Program-made: the position numbers and the translations under genes | The notes under the pieces: model-generated | Told to the model about the DNA's origin: nothing | The model's database searches: none | Seen by the model: the letters and a program-made list of their open reading frames with translations, nothing else | Part shown: piece after piece, positions 19,190 through 27,679 of the stretch | How the letters are laid out: the number at the start of each line of letters is the position of its first letter | How positions within the stretch are numbered: the stretch's first letter is position 1 | NCBI RefSeq assembly: GCF_030410485.1 | Contig: NZ_JAUHHC010000002.1 | Span: 930,001-994,000 of the forward strand | Reading direction: 5' to 3' | DNA length: 64,000 nucleotides | Origin: Roseateles violae | GTDB lineage: Bacteria; Pseudomonadota; Gammaproteobacteria; Burkholderiales; Burkholderiaceae_C

Positions 19190-19216
19190 TTGTATCTGCA
19201 ATTATTGTAGATACAA
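19190..19216. promoter_or_regulatory. 27-bp palindromic operator between thioesterase and MarR genes
   Basis: Outer arms TTGTATCT (19190-19197) and AGATACAA (19209-19216) enclose an inner palindrome CAATTATTG (19199-19207). Only the centre base and one pair break the symmetry of the full 27 bp. It occupies the 49-bp gap between the two divergent starts. Its 3' arm contains a TACAAT hexamer ending six bases before the MarR ATG, so binding would block that promoter and likely the divergent one. Confidence 0.75.
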
Positions 19217-19223
19217 TAAATCA

Positions 19224-19676
19224 ATGGCAAGCGAAAAGACCGTCGGCCCGCAGGGCTGCACCAATTTCAAGCTGCGTCAGCTCACCCGGCGGGTGTCGCA
19301 GCATTGCGAGCCTTTCTTTGCCGAGACGGGGCTGAAGACCACGCAGTACTCGCTGCTCTCGCACATCGACCAGCTCGGGCCGCTGGCGCCGGGGCAACTG
19401 GCGCGGCGCATGGATCTGGACGCCTCGACCTTGACGCGCAATCTGCAGCCGCTGCTGGCCGCCGGCCTGGTCGAGCTGCTGCCCGGCGGCGACGCGCGCA
19501 GCCGCCTGGTGCAGGCGACGCCGGCCGGCCGCACCAAGCGCGCGGCGATGAAGGCCGACTGGAAGCGCGCCCAGCTCGCGGTCAACGCCAGCCTGGGCGA
19601 GGAACGCGTGCAGCGCCTGCATGCGCTGCTGGACGAATGCCTGGCGCTGCTGCGGGAAGAGAAGGGCGCCGGCTGA
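19224..19676 (+). CDS. MarR-family transcriptional regulator
   Basis: A 150-aa winged-helix protein. The core runs LKTTQYSLLSHIDQLGPLAPGQLARRMDLDASTLTRNLQPLLAAGLVE, then the wing LLPGGDARSRLVQATPAG, followed by a dimer helix. A Cys at residue 12 and another at position 29 near the N-terminus could sense oxidants, but this is speculation. No Shine-Dalgarno is seen; a TACAAT at 19212-19217 lies six bases before the ATG. It probably represses itself and the divergent thioesterase through the palindrome at 19190-19216. Confidence 0.92.
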   Translation: MASEKTVGPQGCTNFKLRQLTRRVSQHCEPFFAETGLKTTQYSLLSHIDQLGPLAPGQLARRMDLDASTLTRNLQPLLAAGLVELLPGGDARSRLVQATPAGRTKRAAMKADWKRAQLAVNASLGEERVQRLHALLDECLALLREEKGAG

Positions 19677-19682
19677 GCCGCC

Positions 19683-21311
19683 TCAGGCCAGGGCCGGCGC
19701 CGGCCTTGGCTTCTGCGCGCGGCGCAGAGCCACCGCATCCGCCTGCGCCCTGCCGGCACCGCCGCGTTCCAGCCTGAACACGCGCAGCGCCGCCGCCACC
19801 TCGCCCGACTGATCGAGCATCTGATCCGAGGCCCGCGCCAGCTGGGCGACCAGCGCGGCGTTCTGCTGCGTGATGCCGTCCATCTGCTGTACCGCCTGGT
19901 TGATCTGCGAGATGCCGTCCAGCTGCTCGCGCGCACCCTGGGCGATGCCGCCGATCAGGCCGGTGAACTGCTCGACCGACTGGCGCGTCTCGTCGATGCT
20001 GGCGCGGGCGTTGCCGGTCTGGCGCTGGCCGGCCTCGACGTTGTCGGACGATTCGCCGATCAGCTGCTTGATCTCGCGTGCGGCACCGGAGCTGCGCTGC
20101 GCCAGCGCGCGCACCTCGGCAGCGACGACGGCGAAGCCGCGGCCATGCTCGCCGGCGCGCGCCGATTCCACCGCGGCGTTCAGTGCCAGGATATTGGTCT
20201 GGAAAGCGATGCTGTCGATCAGCTGGATGATCTCGCCGATGCGCTGCGACGATTGGGCGATCGTACCCATGGTGTCGCCGACCGAATGGACGACGGCGGC
20301 GCTGTGGGTCGACATCAGGCTCAGCTCGCCGGCGACGCCGCTGGCCTGCTGTGCCGAATCGGCGCTCTGGCGCACGGTGGCGGTGATCTGCTCCATGCTG
20401 GCCGCCGTCTGCTCCAGGCTGGCGGCCTGGGCCTCGGTGCGCTGAGAGAGTTCGCGATTGCCCTGCACGATCTCCTCGCTGACCTGATTCATCTGCTCCA
20501 GCTCGCGGCGCGTGTCGGAGACCAGCGCGCGCAGATTGACGGCCATCTGCTGCAGCGCGCGTTCCAGGCCGCGGCTCTGGCGCCGGCCGCTGGGCCGCAG
20601 ATCGCGGCTCAGGTCGCCGGCGGCCAGCTGGTTCGCATACTGTTCCAACTCGCGCAGCGCGGCCTGGCTGCGGCCGGCCATCAAACGGCCCAGCGCCAGC
20701 CCCCCGATCGCGACGGCGGCCATCGCACCGGCCGGCGCGCCGAAGCCGGCGCCCAGCATCAGGCCGCCGCAAGCGATCGCGGCCATCGCCAGGCCCGGGC
20801 CCTGCGCGCGCAGGCCTTCGCCCAGCCGGGCGGTGAGGCCGGCCAGACCGCCGCGCTGCAACTCGCCTTGTTGCAGCCGCTGCAGCAGGCGGCCCTCGGC
20901 CTGTTCCGCGCGCATCTGCGCGTACAGGGCCTCGGCCGATTCGATCTGCGCGCGGCTGGCTTCCGAGCGCACCGACATATAGGCGACCGGCCGGCCCTCG
21001 TCGAGCAGCGGCGTCACATTGGCCATCACCCAGTAGTGGTCGCCGTTCTTGCGCCGGTTCTTCACCAGGCCCGACCAGGGCCGGCCCTCGGCGATGGTGG
21101 CCCACATATCGCGGAAGGCCTCCTCCGGCATGTCCGGGTGGCGGATCAGGTTGTGCGGCTGGCCCAGCAGCTCTTCGCGCGCATAGCCGCTGGCCTCGAT
21201 GAAGGCGGCATTGCAGTGCAGGATGCGACCCTTCAGATCGGTAGTGGAAACCAGATGGCGGCCGCTCGGGAACGGGTATTCACGCTGGCTGACGGGCAGA
21301 TTGCTTCTCAT
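19683..21311 (-). CDS. PAS-containing methyl-accepting chemotaxis protein (Aer-like)
   Basis: A 542-aa chemoreceptor. The N-terminal PAS domain has the Aer-type pattern ([45 protein letters not shown]), which in Aer binds FAD for redox or energy taxis. Two closely spaced hydrophobic segments near residues 165-205 form a membrane hairpin, followed by a HAMP-like region and the MA signalling domain with the tip [25 protein letters not shown] seven bases before the ATG at 21311 favours it over an ATG at 21317. It signals to CheA/CheW, not encoded here. An isolated receptor gene. Confidence 0.92.
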   Translation of the reverse strand: MRSNLPVSQREYPFPSGRHLVSTTDLKGRILHCNAAFIEASGYAREELLGQPHNLIRHPDMPEEAFRDMWATIAEGRPWSGLVKNRRKNGDHYWVMANVTPLLDEGRPVAYMSVRSEASRAQIESAEALYAQMRAEQAEGRLLQRLQQGELQRGGLAGLTARLGEGLRAQGPGLAMAAIACGGLMLGAGFGAPAGAMAAVAIGGLALGRLMAGRSQAALRELEQYANQLAAGDLSRDLRPSGRRQSRGLERALQQMAVNLRALVSDTRRELEQMNQVSEEIVQGNRELSQRTEAQAASLEQTAASMEQITATVRQSADSAQQASGVAGELSLMSTHSAAVVHSVGDTMGTIAQSSQRIGEIIQLIDSIAFQTNILALNAAVESARAGEHGRGFAVVAAEVRALAQRSSGAAREIKQLIGESSDNVEAGQRQTGNARASIDETRQSVEQFTGLIGGIAQGAREQLDGISQINQAVQQMDGITQQNAALVAQLARASDQMLDQSGEVAAALRVFRLERGGAGRAQADAVALRRAQKPRPAPALA

Positions 21312-21452
21312 CGACATGCTCCGGCGCCGCATAGGAGAAAGGGGGCGGCGCATCGGCGGGCAGCATCGCAGCGGCTGGCCGCTTGTTCCTTGATGCAGCG
21401 CAAGCTCCGCGGCGGCTGATCGCTCAGCCGGCGAGGCCCGGCCCCGGGCCGG

Positions 21453-21458
21453 TACTAT
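21453..21458 (+). promoter_or_regulatory. candidate -10 element of a leaderless promoter (CAT-like gene)
   Basis: TACTAT, then seven bases, then the ATG at 21466. It is the only AT-rich run in a GC-rich gap and no ribosome-binding site is present. Confidence 0.4.
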
Positions 21459-21465
21459 TTGGCAT

Positions 21466-22101
21466 ATGCCCATCGCCCTCGATCTCGCTCGGTGGCCGCG
21501 CCGCGCCGCCTTTGACCATTTCAGCCGCCTCGCCCATCCCTATTTCAGCGTCTGCGCCCGCGTCGACGTGACTGCGCTGGCCGCGCGGCTGCGGCGCCAT
21601 CCGGGCGCGACCTGGTTCCTCGCCTACCACCATGCGGCGCTGGTGGCCGCCAATGCGCTGCCCGAGTTCCGCTATCGCCTGCAGGACGGCCAGGTGCTCG
21701 AACATGAGCGCATCGACGGCAGCACGACCTTGCTGCGCGCCGACGAGAGCTTCGCCATCGTGACCCTGCCTTACGAGCCGGATTTCGGCCGCTTCGTCGA
21801 GCGCGCGCTCCCGGCACTGGCGGCGGCCAGGGTGCCGGCGCCGGGCCTGGGCGAGCTGTCCGAGCAGCCGGCGCTCCTGCACATGACGACCATCCCCTGG
21901 CTGGACTTCACGAGCTTCGCCCACGCGCGCGACGGCGGCGGGCGCGACTCGGTGCCCAAGCTCGCCTTCGGCAAGATGGTGGCCGGCGCGGACGGGCGGC
22001 GCACGATGGCGCTGGCCGTCGAGGTCCACCATGCGCTGATGGACGGCCTGCACGTCGGCCGCTTCTACGCCGAGCTGGACAAGGCAATCAGCGCAGGGTG
22101 A
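21466..22101 (+). CDS. chloramphenicol acetyltransferase-like (CAT-fold) protein
   Basis: A 211-aa member of the CAT family. The catalytic motif is intact as [16 protein letters not shown] near the C-terminus (H-H-x3-D-G-x-H), and the N-terminal [18 protein letters not shown] and [13 protein letters not shown] segments fit the family. CAT enzymes are trimers that acetylate chloramphenicol, but many chromosomal relatives have other or unknown acceptors, so resistance should not be assumed. The last 14 bp overlap the convergent exonuclease gene. Confidence 0.85.
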   Translation: MPIALDLARWPRRAAFDHFSRLAHPYFSVCARVDVTALAARLRRHPGATWFLAYHHAALVAANALPEFRYRLQDGQVLEHERIDGSTTLLRADESFAIVTLPYEPDFGRFVERALPALAAARVPAPGLGELSEQPALLHMTTIPWLDFTSFAHARDGGGRDSVPKLAFGKMVAGADGRRTMALAVEVHHALMDGLHVGRFYAELDKAISAG

Positions 22102-22852
22102 CGACGACCGGCGCGTGGTCGCTGGGCCGCTCGTTCTTGCGCGGCAGCTTGTCGATCACGCAGGCCTCGACCTCGCCCTTCAGCGCCGGGCTGACCAGGA
22201 TGTGGTCGATGCGCAGGCCCTGGTTCTTGCGGAAGGCCAAGTTCCGGTAGTCCCACCAGCTCCAGCTCTTCTCCGGCTGCTCGAAGAGCCGGAAGGCATC
22301 GACGAAGCCGAGTTCCAAGAGGCCCTGGAAATGCGCGCGCTCCTGCGGCGTGCAATGGATCTGGCCGGCCCAGGCGACCGGATCGTAGACGTCGCGGTCC
22401 TCGGGCGCGATATTGAAGTCGCCCATCAGCACGACCTTCTCATGCGCCTTCAGCTCCTCGGCCATCCAGGCGCGCAGCCCGTCCAGCCAGCCCATCTTGT
22501 AGACGAACTTCTCGCTGTCCGGCGCCTGGCCATTGGGGAAATAGGCGCCGATCACGCGCACGCCGGCCACCGTGCCGGCGATCACGCGCGCCTGCTCGTC
22601 CGCATAGCCGACGATGTTCTTGACCACGTCCTGCGCCGGTTGCTTGCTCAGCAGGGCCACGCCGTTATAGGTCTTCTGGCCGAACCACTGCACCTGGTAG
22701 CCGGCCGCGCCGATCTCCAAGGTCGGGAACTTGTCGTCGGTCAGCTTGGTTTCCTGCAGCACGATCGCGTCGACCGGATTGGCGGCCAGCCAGTCCAGCA
22801 ATTGCGGCAGGCGCACGGCCAGTGAGTTGACATTCCAGGTGGCAAGGCGCAT
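22088..22852 (-). CDS. xth: exodeoxyribonuclease III
   Basis: A 254-aa EEP-fold nuclease with AP-endonuclease and 3'-5' exonuclease activity in base-excision repair. It begins MRLATWNVNSLAVRL, contains the metal-binding Glu in VLQETKL, the catalytic GDFNIAPEDRDVYDP and the C-terminal RIDHILVS and PSDHAPVVV. Length and motifs are typical. A GAGAGAG lies upstream of the ATG at 22852. Confidence 0.95.
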   Translation of the reverse strand: MRLATWNVNSLAVRLPQLLDWLAANPVDAIVLQETKLTDDKFPTLEIGAAGYQVQWFGQKTYNGVALLSKQPAQDVVKNIVGYADEQARVIAGTVAGVRVIGAYFPNGQAPDSEKFVYKMGWLDGLRAWMAEELKAHEKVVLMGDFNIAPEDRDVYDPVAWAGQIHCTPQERAHFQGLLELGFVDAFRLFEQPEKSWSWWDYRNLAFRKNQGLRIDHILVSPALKGEVEACVIDKLPRKNERPSDHAPVVVTLR

Positions 22853-22918
22853 CGGTATTTCTCTCTCGCGGATCGGTGGTTCTTGTTCGATGCCGCGATC
22901 GTACCGAAGACCTGGCGC

Positions 22919-23515
22919 TCAGCCGGATTCCTTGTATGGGTCGTAATCGCTCAATGACCGCGGATCGTTCGCCGGTGCCTCGCTGGCGCGCCGGCGCTGC
23001 GCCAGCTCCCAGCCATGGCGGGCTGCCGGGCGGGCGCGGTCCCAGGGCAGGGCGCTGCCGGCCTCGGCCCAGGAGCGCGCGAGGCTGTCCTCGTCCCAGT
23101 CGCCGCTGCCGGCTGCGTCGCCGATGCGGTAGGCCGGCTCCAGCGCCTCGTAGGCGGCGCCGCCCGGCGGCAGGCCGGCGTGATGCGCGCGCCAGGCGCC
23201 GTCGTCAGCAACCGTTTCGCCGGCGCCGGTCTCGGCGCGGCCACCGGCCAGGCCGCCGAGCACCGCGCCGGCCACCGCGCCGAAGGCGCTGCCGACCGGC
23301 CCGGCCGCCAGGCCGCCGATCGCGCCGGCCGCCGCCCCGGCCACCGCACCGGCGGCGGCGCCCACCGGGTTGCCGCCCAGACTGCGTTCGGTCGCGCCGA
23401 TCGCGCCGCCGCCGCGGCGGCCGGCCTCGGCCGCATCCTTCAGCGCGCGGTTGTCCTCGGGCGCGTCGCCCGGTGGTGTGGAACTGTCCTTGCTGCTACT
23501 GAGGGGCTCGTTCAT
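22919..23515 (-). CDS. glycine-zipper hypothetical protein
   Basis: A 198-aa protein I cannot name. A polar N-terminus is followed by a long Gly/Ala zipper (about residues 45-105: repeated GAxAGAxxG with few charged residues), which may form membrane-inserting hairpins, then a Trp/Tyr-containing acidic C-terminus (GDWDEDSLARSWAEAG, SLSDYDPYKESG). GGAGG five bases before the ATG at 23515 decides the start. Neighbouring small genes suggest a stress or envelope role, but nothing in the sequence proves it. Confidence 0.65.
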   Translation of the reverse strand: MNEPLSSSKDSSTPPGDAPEDNRALKDAAEAGRRGGGAIGATERSLGGNPVGAAAGAVAGAAAGAIGGLAAGPVGSAFGAVAGAVLGGLAGGRAETGAGETVADDGAWRAHHAGLPPGGAAYEALEPAYRIGDAAGSGDWDEDSLARSWAEAGSALPWDRARPAARHGWELAQRRRASEAPANDPRSLSDYDPYKESG

Positions 23516-23610
23516 CGCAACCTCCATGTCTGCCCGGTAAAGGCAAGGTGCATGCCCAGGCACCTTGCTTGCCGCTGCAGCGCCGACGATCTCGGCACAG
23601 GAGCACGACC

Positions 23611-23835
23611 ATGGACGATGACGACGACGACGCGGGCAAGCCGCCGGCCGCCAGCCCCGATCCGGCCCCGCCCGACAAGGGCGCGGAACGGCTCAAGGAA
23701 CAGGTCGACGCCGCGGTCGAGAATGCCCGCGAGGGCTATGACCGGACGGTGCAGACGCCGATCCAGCAGCGGCCGGAGGCCGGAGAGCGGCGCGAGGACG
23801 GCGAGTCGGACCCGACCGGCACGCGGCGGCGCTGA
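23611..23835 (+). CDS. small acidic disordered hypothetical protein
   Basis: A 74-aa protein starting with Met and six Asp, then Pro/Ala/Lys-rich and Glu/Arg-rich stretches with no predicted fold except a short helix (AERLKEQVDAAVENAREGY). AGGAG eight bases before the ATG at 23611 is a good ribosome-binding site and the main reason to believe it. It is divergent from the glycine-zipper gene. Function unknown; similar low-complexity open frames can be spurious in GC-rich DNA. Confidence 0.5.
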   Translation: MDDDDDDAGKPPAASPDPAPPDKGAERLKEQVDAAVENAREGYDRTVQTPIQQRPEAGERREDGESDPTGTRRR

Positions 23836-23862
23836 GCGCTCCCGCTGGCCGGCGCTCCCGCC

Positions 23863-24441
23863 TCAGACGTGGAACCAGGCCAGCACGCCCAGCGCCACGC
23901 CGATGCCGCCGACGGCCAGGGTCGCGCCCTCCAGCCAGCGCTTCCGGGTCAGTAGGGTGATCGCGGCCAGCGCGATCGAGATCTGCAGGGCGGTGGTCGC
24001 CTGCGCCCAGCGGTGGTGCTGGTGCAGCTGCGCGTCGCTCTGGATGTCCCAGTCGGCGGATTCGGCCTCGAGCTTCTCGGCCTCGGCCTTGATCTCGTTC
24101 TTTTCCTTCTCGTAGCGCGCGATCTTGTCGCGGTACTTGGCCTTCTGCTCCTCGCTGGGCGCCAGGTCCAGGGCCAGCTCGGCCAGGTTCTGCTTGCTGC
24201 TCTTGGCCTGGAAGTAGTTCCAGCGATTGGCCGCCTCGGTCTTCTTGATCGCGGCGTTGTTCTTGTACAGGCCCGCATTGGCCTGGGTCGCGCCGCCCAT
24301 ATAGGCGAACATCGCGCCGACCGTGGCCAGCACCGCGGTGATCACCGCCAGCTGGCCGGCCAGGCCCTTGGGTTCATGCTGGGCCGCATGCTCGAGTTCA
24401 TGGTCATGCGGACCGTGGACGTGGAAACCGCCTCCGGACAT
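23863..24441 (-). CDS. DUF4337 membrane protein
   Basis: A 192-aa protein of the DUF4337 family. A His-rich N-terminus (HVHGPHDHELEHAAQHEP) leads to one membrane segment (LAVITAVLATVGAMFAYMGG), the conserved NNAAIKKTEAANRWNYFQAKSSKQNL, a charged coiled coil (about residues 75-125) and two C-terminal membrane segments. The family has no known function. GAGGAG seven bases before the ATG at 24441 fixes the start. It follows folA on the same strand after 10 bp and may be the last gene of the thyA-folA transcript. Confidence 0.85.
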   Translation of the reverse strand: MSGGGFHVHGPHDHELEHAAQHEPKGLAGQLAVITAVLATVGAMFAYMGGATQANAGLYKNNAAIKKTEAANRWNYFQAKSSKQNLAELALDLAPSEEQKAKYRDKIARYEKEKNEIKAEAEKLEAESADWDIQSDAQLHQHHRWAQATTALQISIALAAITLLTRKRWLEGATLAVGGIGVALGVLAWFHV

Positions 24442-24451
24442 CGGGGACTCC

Positions 24452-24964
24452 TCAGGAATTGTTGCTGTTGCTGATGCGTTGGTAGCCGACGAAGGCGAAG
24501 CCCAGGCCCTCGGCGCTGGTCTTCGCCTCGCGGGCGATTTCGCGGAATGCCGCGCGGTCCCAGACCGGGAAGAAGGCGTCGGCACCGGGCGCCGGCGCAT
24601 CGACCTCGGTCAGCTCGAGCCGGTCGGCGCGAGCCAGCGCCTGCGCATAGATCTGTGCGCCGCCGATCACGTCGACGATCGCGGCCCCGGCGCAGGCGGC
24701 CAGCGCCGCCTCCAGCGAGGTGAAGACCTCGGCGCCGTCGAGGACCAGGTCCTGCTGGCGACTCAGCACGATATTGCGCCGACCCGGCAGCGGCCGGAAC
24801 TTCGCCGGCAGCGAGTCCCAGGTCTTGCGGCCCATCAGGACCGGATGCCCGAGGGTCAGCGCCTTGAAGCGCGCCATGTCCTCGGGCAGGCGCCAGAGCA
24901 GCTCGTTGCCGCGTCCGATCGCGCCGTCGCGCGCCACATTGGCGATCAGCCTGACGATGCTCAT
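24452..24964 (-). CDS. folA: dihydrofolate reductase
   Basis: A 170-aa enzyme that reduces dihydrofolate with NADPH. It has IANVARDGAIGRGNELLWRLPEDMARFKALT with the substrate-binding acidic residue (in LPEDM), the GRKTWDSLP cofactor-binding segment and VIGGAQIYAQAL. It lies 8 bp after thyA, which generates the dihydrofolate it recycles. The start at 24964 matches the usual N-terminus. Confidence 0.96.
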   Translation of the reverse strand: MSIVRLIANVARDGAIGRGNELLWRLPEDMARFKALTLGHPVLMGRKTWDSLPAKFRPLPGRRNIVLSRQQDLVLDGAEVFTSLEAALAACAGAAIVDVIGGAQIYAQALARADRLELTEVDAPAPGADAFFPVWDRAAFREIAREAKTSAEGLGFAFVGYQRISNSNNS

Positions 24965-24972
24965 GCCGCCGC

Positions 24973-25782
24973 TCAGACCGCCACCGGCGCCTTGATCGGG
25001 GGATGGTGCTCGTAGCCGAGCACCTCGAAGTCCTCGTACTCGTAGTCGAAGATCGAGGCCGGGCGGCGCTTGATGTTCAGCTGCGGATAGGGCAGGGGCT
25101 GGCGTGCCAGCTGGGTCCGCACCTGCTCGAAATGGTTGCTGTAGATATGGCAGTCGCCGCCGGTCCAGATGAAGTCGCCGACCTCCAGATCGCATTGCTG
25201 GGCCAGCATATGGGTCAGCAATGCGTAGCTGGCGATATTGAAGGGCACGCCGAGGAAGATGTCGGCGCTGCGCTGGTAGAGCTGGCAGGACAGCCGCCCC
25301 TCGGCCACATAGAACTGGAAGAAGGCGTGGCAGGGCATCAGGGCCATCTTGCCGAGGTCGGCGACGTTCCAGGCGCTGACGATGATGCGGCGCGAATCGG
25401 GATTGGTCTTCAAGGTCTTCACGACCTCGGCGATCTGGTCGATGTGGCCGCCGTCCGGCGTCGGCCACGAGCGCCATTGCACGCCATAGACCGGGCCCAG
25501 TTCGCCGTCTTCGCGCGCCCACTCGTCCCAGATCGTGCAGCCGCGCTCCTGCAGCCACTTGACGTTCGAATCGCCGCGCAGGAACCAGAGCAGTTCCAGG
25601 ATGATCGACTTCAGATGCACCTTCTTCGTCGTCACCAGCGGGAAGCCCTGGCGCAGATCGAAGCGCATCTGGTGGCCGAAGACCGAGCGGGTGCCGGTGC
25701 CGGTGCGGTCGCTCTTGGCAACGCCATGCTCGAACACATGGCGCATGAAGTCTTCGTATTGGGAGGGGGCGGAGGCGGTCAT
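24973..25782 (-). CDS. thyA: thymidylate synthase
   Basis: A 269-aa ThyA, making dTMP from dUMP with methylene-tetrahydrofolate. The dUMP-binding [12 protein letters not shown], the Arg pair [11 protein letters not shown], the catalytic Cys in [12 protein letters not shown] and [13 protein letters not shown] are present, and the protein ends in KAPVAV as usual. The ATG at 25782 is preceded by a TAGAAT hexamer ending six bases away and by no ribosome-binding site, hinting at a leaderless transcript. Operon with folA. Confidence 0.97.
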   Translation of the reverse strand: MTASAPSQYEDFMRHVFEHGVAKSDRTGTGTRSVFGHQMRFDLRQGFPLVTTKKVHLKSIILELLWFLRGDSNVKWLQERGCTIWDEWAREDGELGPVYGVQWRSWPTPDGGHIDQIAEVVKTLKTNPDSRRIIVSAWNVADLGKMALMPCHAFFQFYVAEGRLSCQLYQRSADIFLGVPFNIASYALLTHMLAQQCDLEVGDFIWTGGDCHIYSNHFEQVRTQLARQPLPYPQLNIKRRPASIFDYEYEDFEVLGYEHHPPIKAPVAV

Positions 25783-25788
25783 GCCGCC

Positions 25789-25794
25789 ATTCTA
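25789..25794 (-). promoter_or_regulatory. candidate -10 element of a leaderless promoter (thyA)
   Basis: TAGAAT on the minus strand, then six bases (GGCGGC), then the thyA ATG. The element lies in the 13-bp gap after the stop of the upstream dehydrogenase gene, so thyA may have its own start of transcription. Confidence 0.45.
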
Positions 25795-25795
25795 G

Positions 25796-26863
25796 TTAGA
25801 CCAGGGCCGCGATCGCCTCGCCCATCTCGGTCGTCGAGGCCTGGCCGCCGAGATCCCGGGTGCGCGGGCCTTCGACCAGCACGCGCTCGATCGCCTTCAG
25901 GATCGCGTCGTGGGCCGCGCGCTGGCCGAGGAAGTCCAGCATCAGCGCAGCAGACCAGATCATCGCGACCGGGTTGGCGATGTTCTGGCCGTAGATATCC
26001 GGGGCCGAGCCGTGCACCGGCTCGAACAGCGAGGGGAACTTACGCTCCGGGTTCAGATTGGCCGATGGCGCCAGGCCGATGGTGCCGGTCGTTGCCGGAC
26101 CCAGGTCCGACAGGATGTCGCCGAACAGATTGCTCGCCACGACAACGTCGAAGCGGCCCGGCTGCAAGACGAAGCGGGCGCTCAGGATGTCGATGTGCTG
26201 CTTGTCGATGGTCACTTCGGGAAAGTCGGCGCCAACGGCATCGGCACGGCCGTCCCACCAGGGCATCGAGATCGCGATGCCATTGCTCTTGGTCGCGACG
26301 GTCAGGTGCTTGCGGGCACGGCTGTTGGCCAGCTCGAAGGCGTATTTCAGGACGCGATCGGCGCCGAAGCGCGACATCACCGTCTCCTGGATCACGATCT
26401 CGCGCTCGGTGCCGGCGTACATGACGCCGCCCAGATTCGTGTACTCGCCCTCGGTGTTCTCGCGCACAACGAAGTAGTCGATCTCGCCGGGCTTGCGGCC
26501 GGCCAAGGGGCAGGGTACGCCGTCGAACAGGCGCACCGGGCGCAGATTGATGTACTGGTCGAACTCGCGGCGGAACTTCAGCAGCGAGCCCCATAGCGAG
26601 ACATGGTCGGGCACCGTCTGCGGCCAGCCGACGGCGCCGAACAGGATCGCGTCCATGCCGCTGAGCTGGGCCTTCCAGTCGTCCGGCATCATCTGGCCCT
26701 TGGCCAGGTAGTAGTCGCAGCTGGCCCATTCGATCTCGTGGAAGTCCAGCGCGAGGTCGAAACGCTGGGCGGCCGCCTTCAGCACGCGCAGGCCCTCGGG
26801 CATCACTTCCTTGCCGATGCCGTCGCCGGGGATCACGGCAATCTTCAGTGTCTTCTTGCTCAT
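25796..26863 (-). CDS. tartrate dehydrogenase/decarboxylase or D-malate dehydrogenase
   Basis: A 355-aa member of the beta-decarboxylating dehydrogenase family (isocitrate/isopropylmalate type). IAVIPGDGIGKEV, YLAKGQMMPDDW, the VVRENTEGEYTNLGG substrate region and NLFGDILSDLGPATTGTIGLAP are seen. The residues around the substrate loop (SLWGSLLKFRREFDQYINLRP) point to the TtuC/DmlA subgroup that acts on tartrate or D-malate rather than LeuB. Last gene of the sugar-acid operon, 18 bp after the aldolase gene. Substrate not certain. Confidence 0.85.
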   Translation of the reverse strand: MSKKTLKIAVIPGDGIGKEVMPEGLRVLKAAAQRFDLALDFHEIEWASCDYYLAKGQMMPDDWKAQLSGMDAILFGAVGWPQTVPDHVSLWGSLLKFRREFDQYINLRPVRLFDGVPCPLAGRKPGEIDYFVVRENTEGEYTNLGGVMYAGTEREIVIQETVMSRFGADRVLKYAFELANSRARKHLTVATKSNGIAISMPWWDGRADAVGADFPEVTIDKQHIDILSARFVLQPGRFDVVVASNLFGDILSDLGPATTGTIGLAPSANLNPERKFPSLFEPVHGSAPDIYGQNIANPVAMIWSAALMLDFLGQRAAHDAILKAIERVLVEGPRTRDLGGQASTTEMGEAIAALV

Positions 26864-26881
26864 CGTGGTTCTCTTCTGTGT

Positions 26882-27679
26882 TCAGTAGGGGCCGCTGCGC
26901 GCGAGCGGGGCCGGGCCGAGTCCGAATTCTGCGGCGCGCTGGCGGACCGCCGTCGCCAAGAGGGTCACATCGATGCCGACGGCGACGAAGCGCGCACCGA
27001 GGGCCAGATAACGTCGCGCCGCGGCCACATCGCCGGTCAAGGTGCCGGCGGCCTTGCCGCTGGCCGAGATGCGTTTGATCGCATCCTCGATCGCCGCCTG
27101 CACCTCGGGGTGGTTCGGCTTGCCGCGATGGCCCATCGAGGCGGCCAGATCGGCCGGGCCGATGAAGACACCGTCGACGCCGTCGACATCGCAGATCGCC
27201 TCCAGGTTCTTCAGCGCCGTCACCGTCTCGGCCTGCACCAAGAGGCAGACCTCGTCGTTGGCGACGTCCACATAGTCGGCCCGCTCGCCCCAGCGAGAGA
27301 CTCTGGCGATCGCGGCGCCGACGCCGCGGATGCCTTGCGGCGGATAACGCGTGGCGGCCACCAGCGCACGCGCCTGCTCGGCCGTGTCGACCATGGGCAC
27401 CAGCAGCGTCTGGGCGCCGATGTCCAGCAGCTGCTTGATCCGGGCCGGATCGCCGTCGACGCTGCGCAGCACCGGCTGGCCGCGGTAGGGCGCCAGCGCC
27501 TGCAGCTGGGCCAGCATAGAACGCACATCGTTCGGCGCATGCTCACCGTCGATCAGCAGCCAGTCGAAACCGGCCGTCGCGCAGATCTCGGCGCTGTAGG
27601 GCTGGGCCATCGACAGCCAGAGACCGATCTGCGGCGCGCCGCGCGCCAGCGCGGCCTTGAAGGGGTTGCCGCTGTTCAT
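26882..27679 (-). CDS. HpcH/HpaI-family class II aldolase (GarL-like)
   Basis: A 265-aa aldolase. It has [17 protein letters not shown], the catalytic region [14 protein letters not shown], the Arg motif [11 protein letters not shown] and [14 protein letters not shown]. The family cleaves 2-keto acids such as 4-hydroxy-2-oxoheptanedioate or, as GarL, 5-keto-4-deoxyglucarate to pyruvate and tartronate semialdehyde. Next to a GarD-type dehydratase the GarL role is most likely (inference). The ATG at 27679 overlaps the stop of the aldehyde dehydrogenase gene (ATGA), so the two are coupled. Confidence 0.88.
   Translation of the reverse strand: MNSGNPFKAALARGAPQIGLWLSMAQPYSAEICATAGFDWLLIDGEHAPNDVRSMLAQLQALAPYRGQPVLRSVDGDPARIKQLLDIGAQTLLVPMVDTAEQARALVAATRYPPQGIRGVGAAIARVSRWGERADYVDVANDEVCLLVQAETVTALKNLEAICDVDGVDGVFIGPADLAASMGHRGKPNHPEVQAAIEDAIKRISASGKAAGTLTGDVAAARRYLALGARFVAVGIDVTLLATAVRQRAAEFGLGPAPLARSGPY

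Noticed and set aside
21466-22101. Acquired chloramphenicol resistance gene
   Set aside because: Same base composition and context as the chromosome; family membership alone does not show the substrate.
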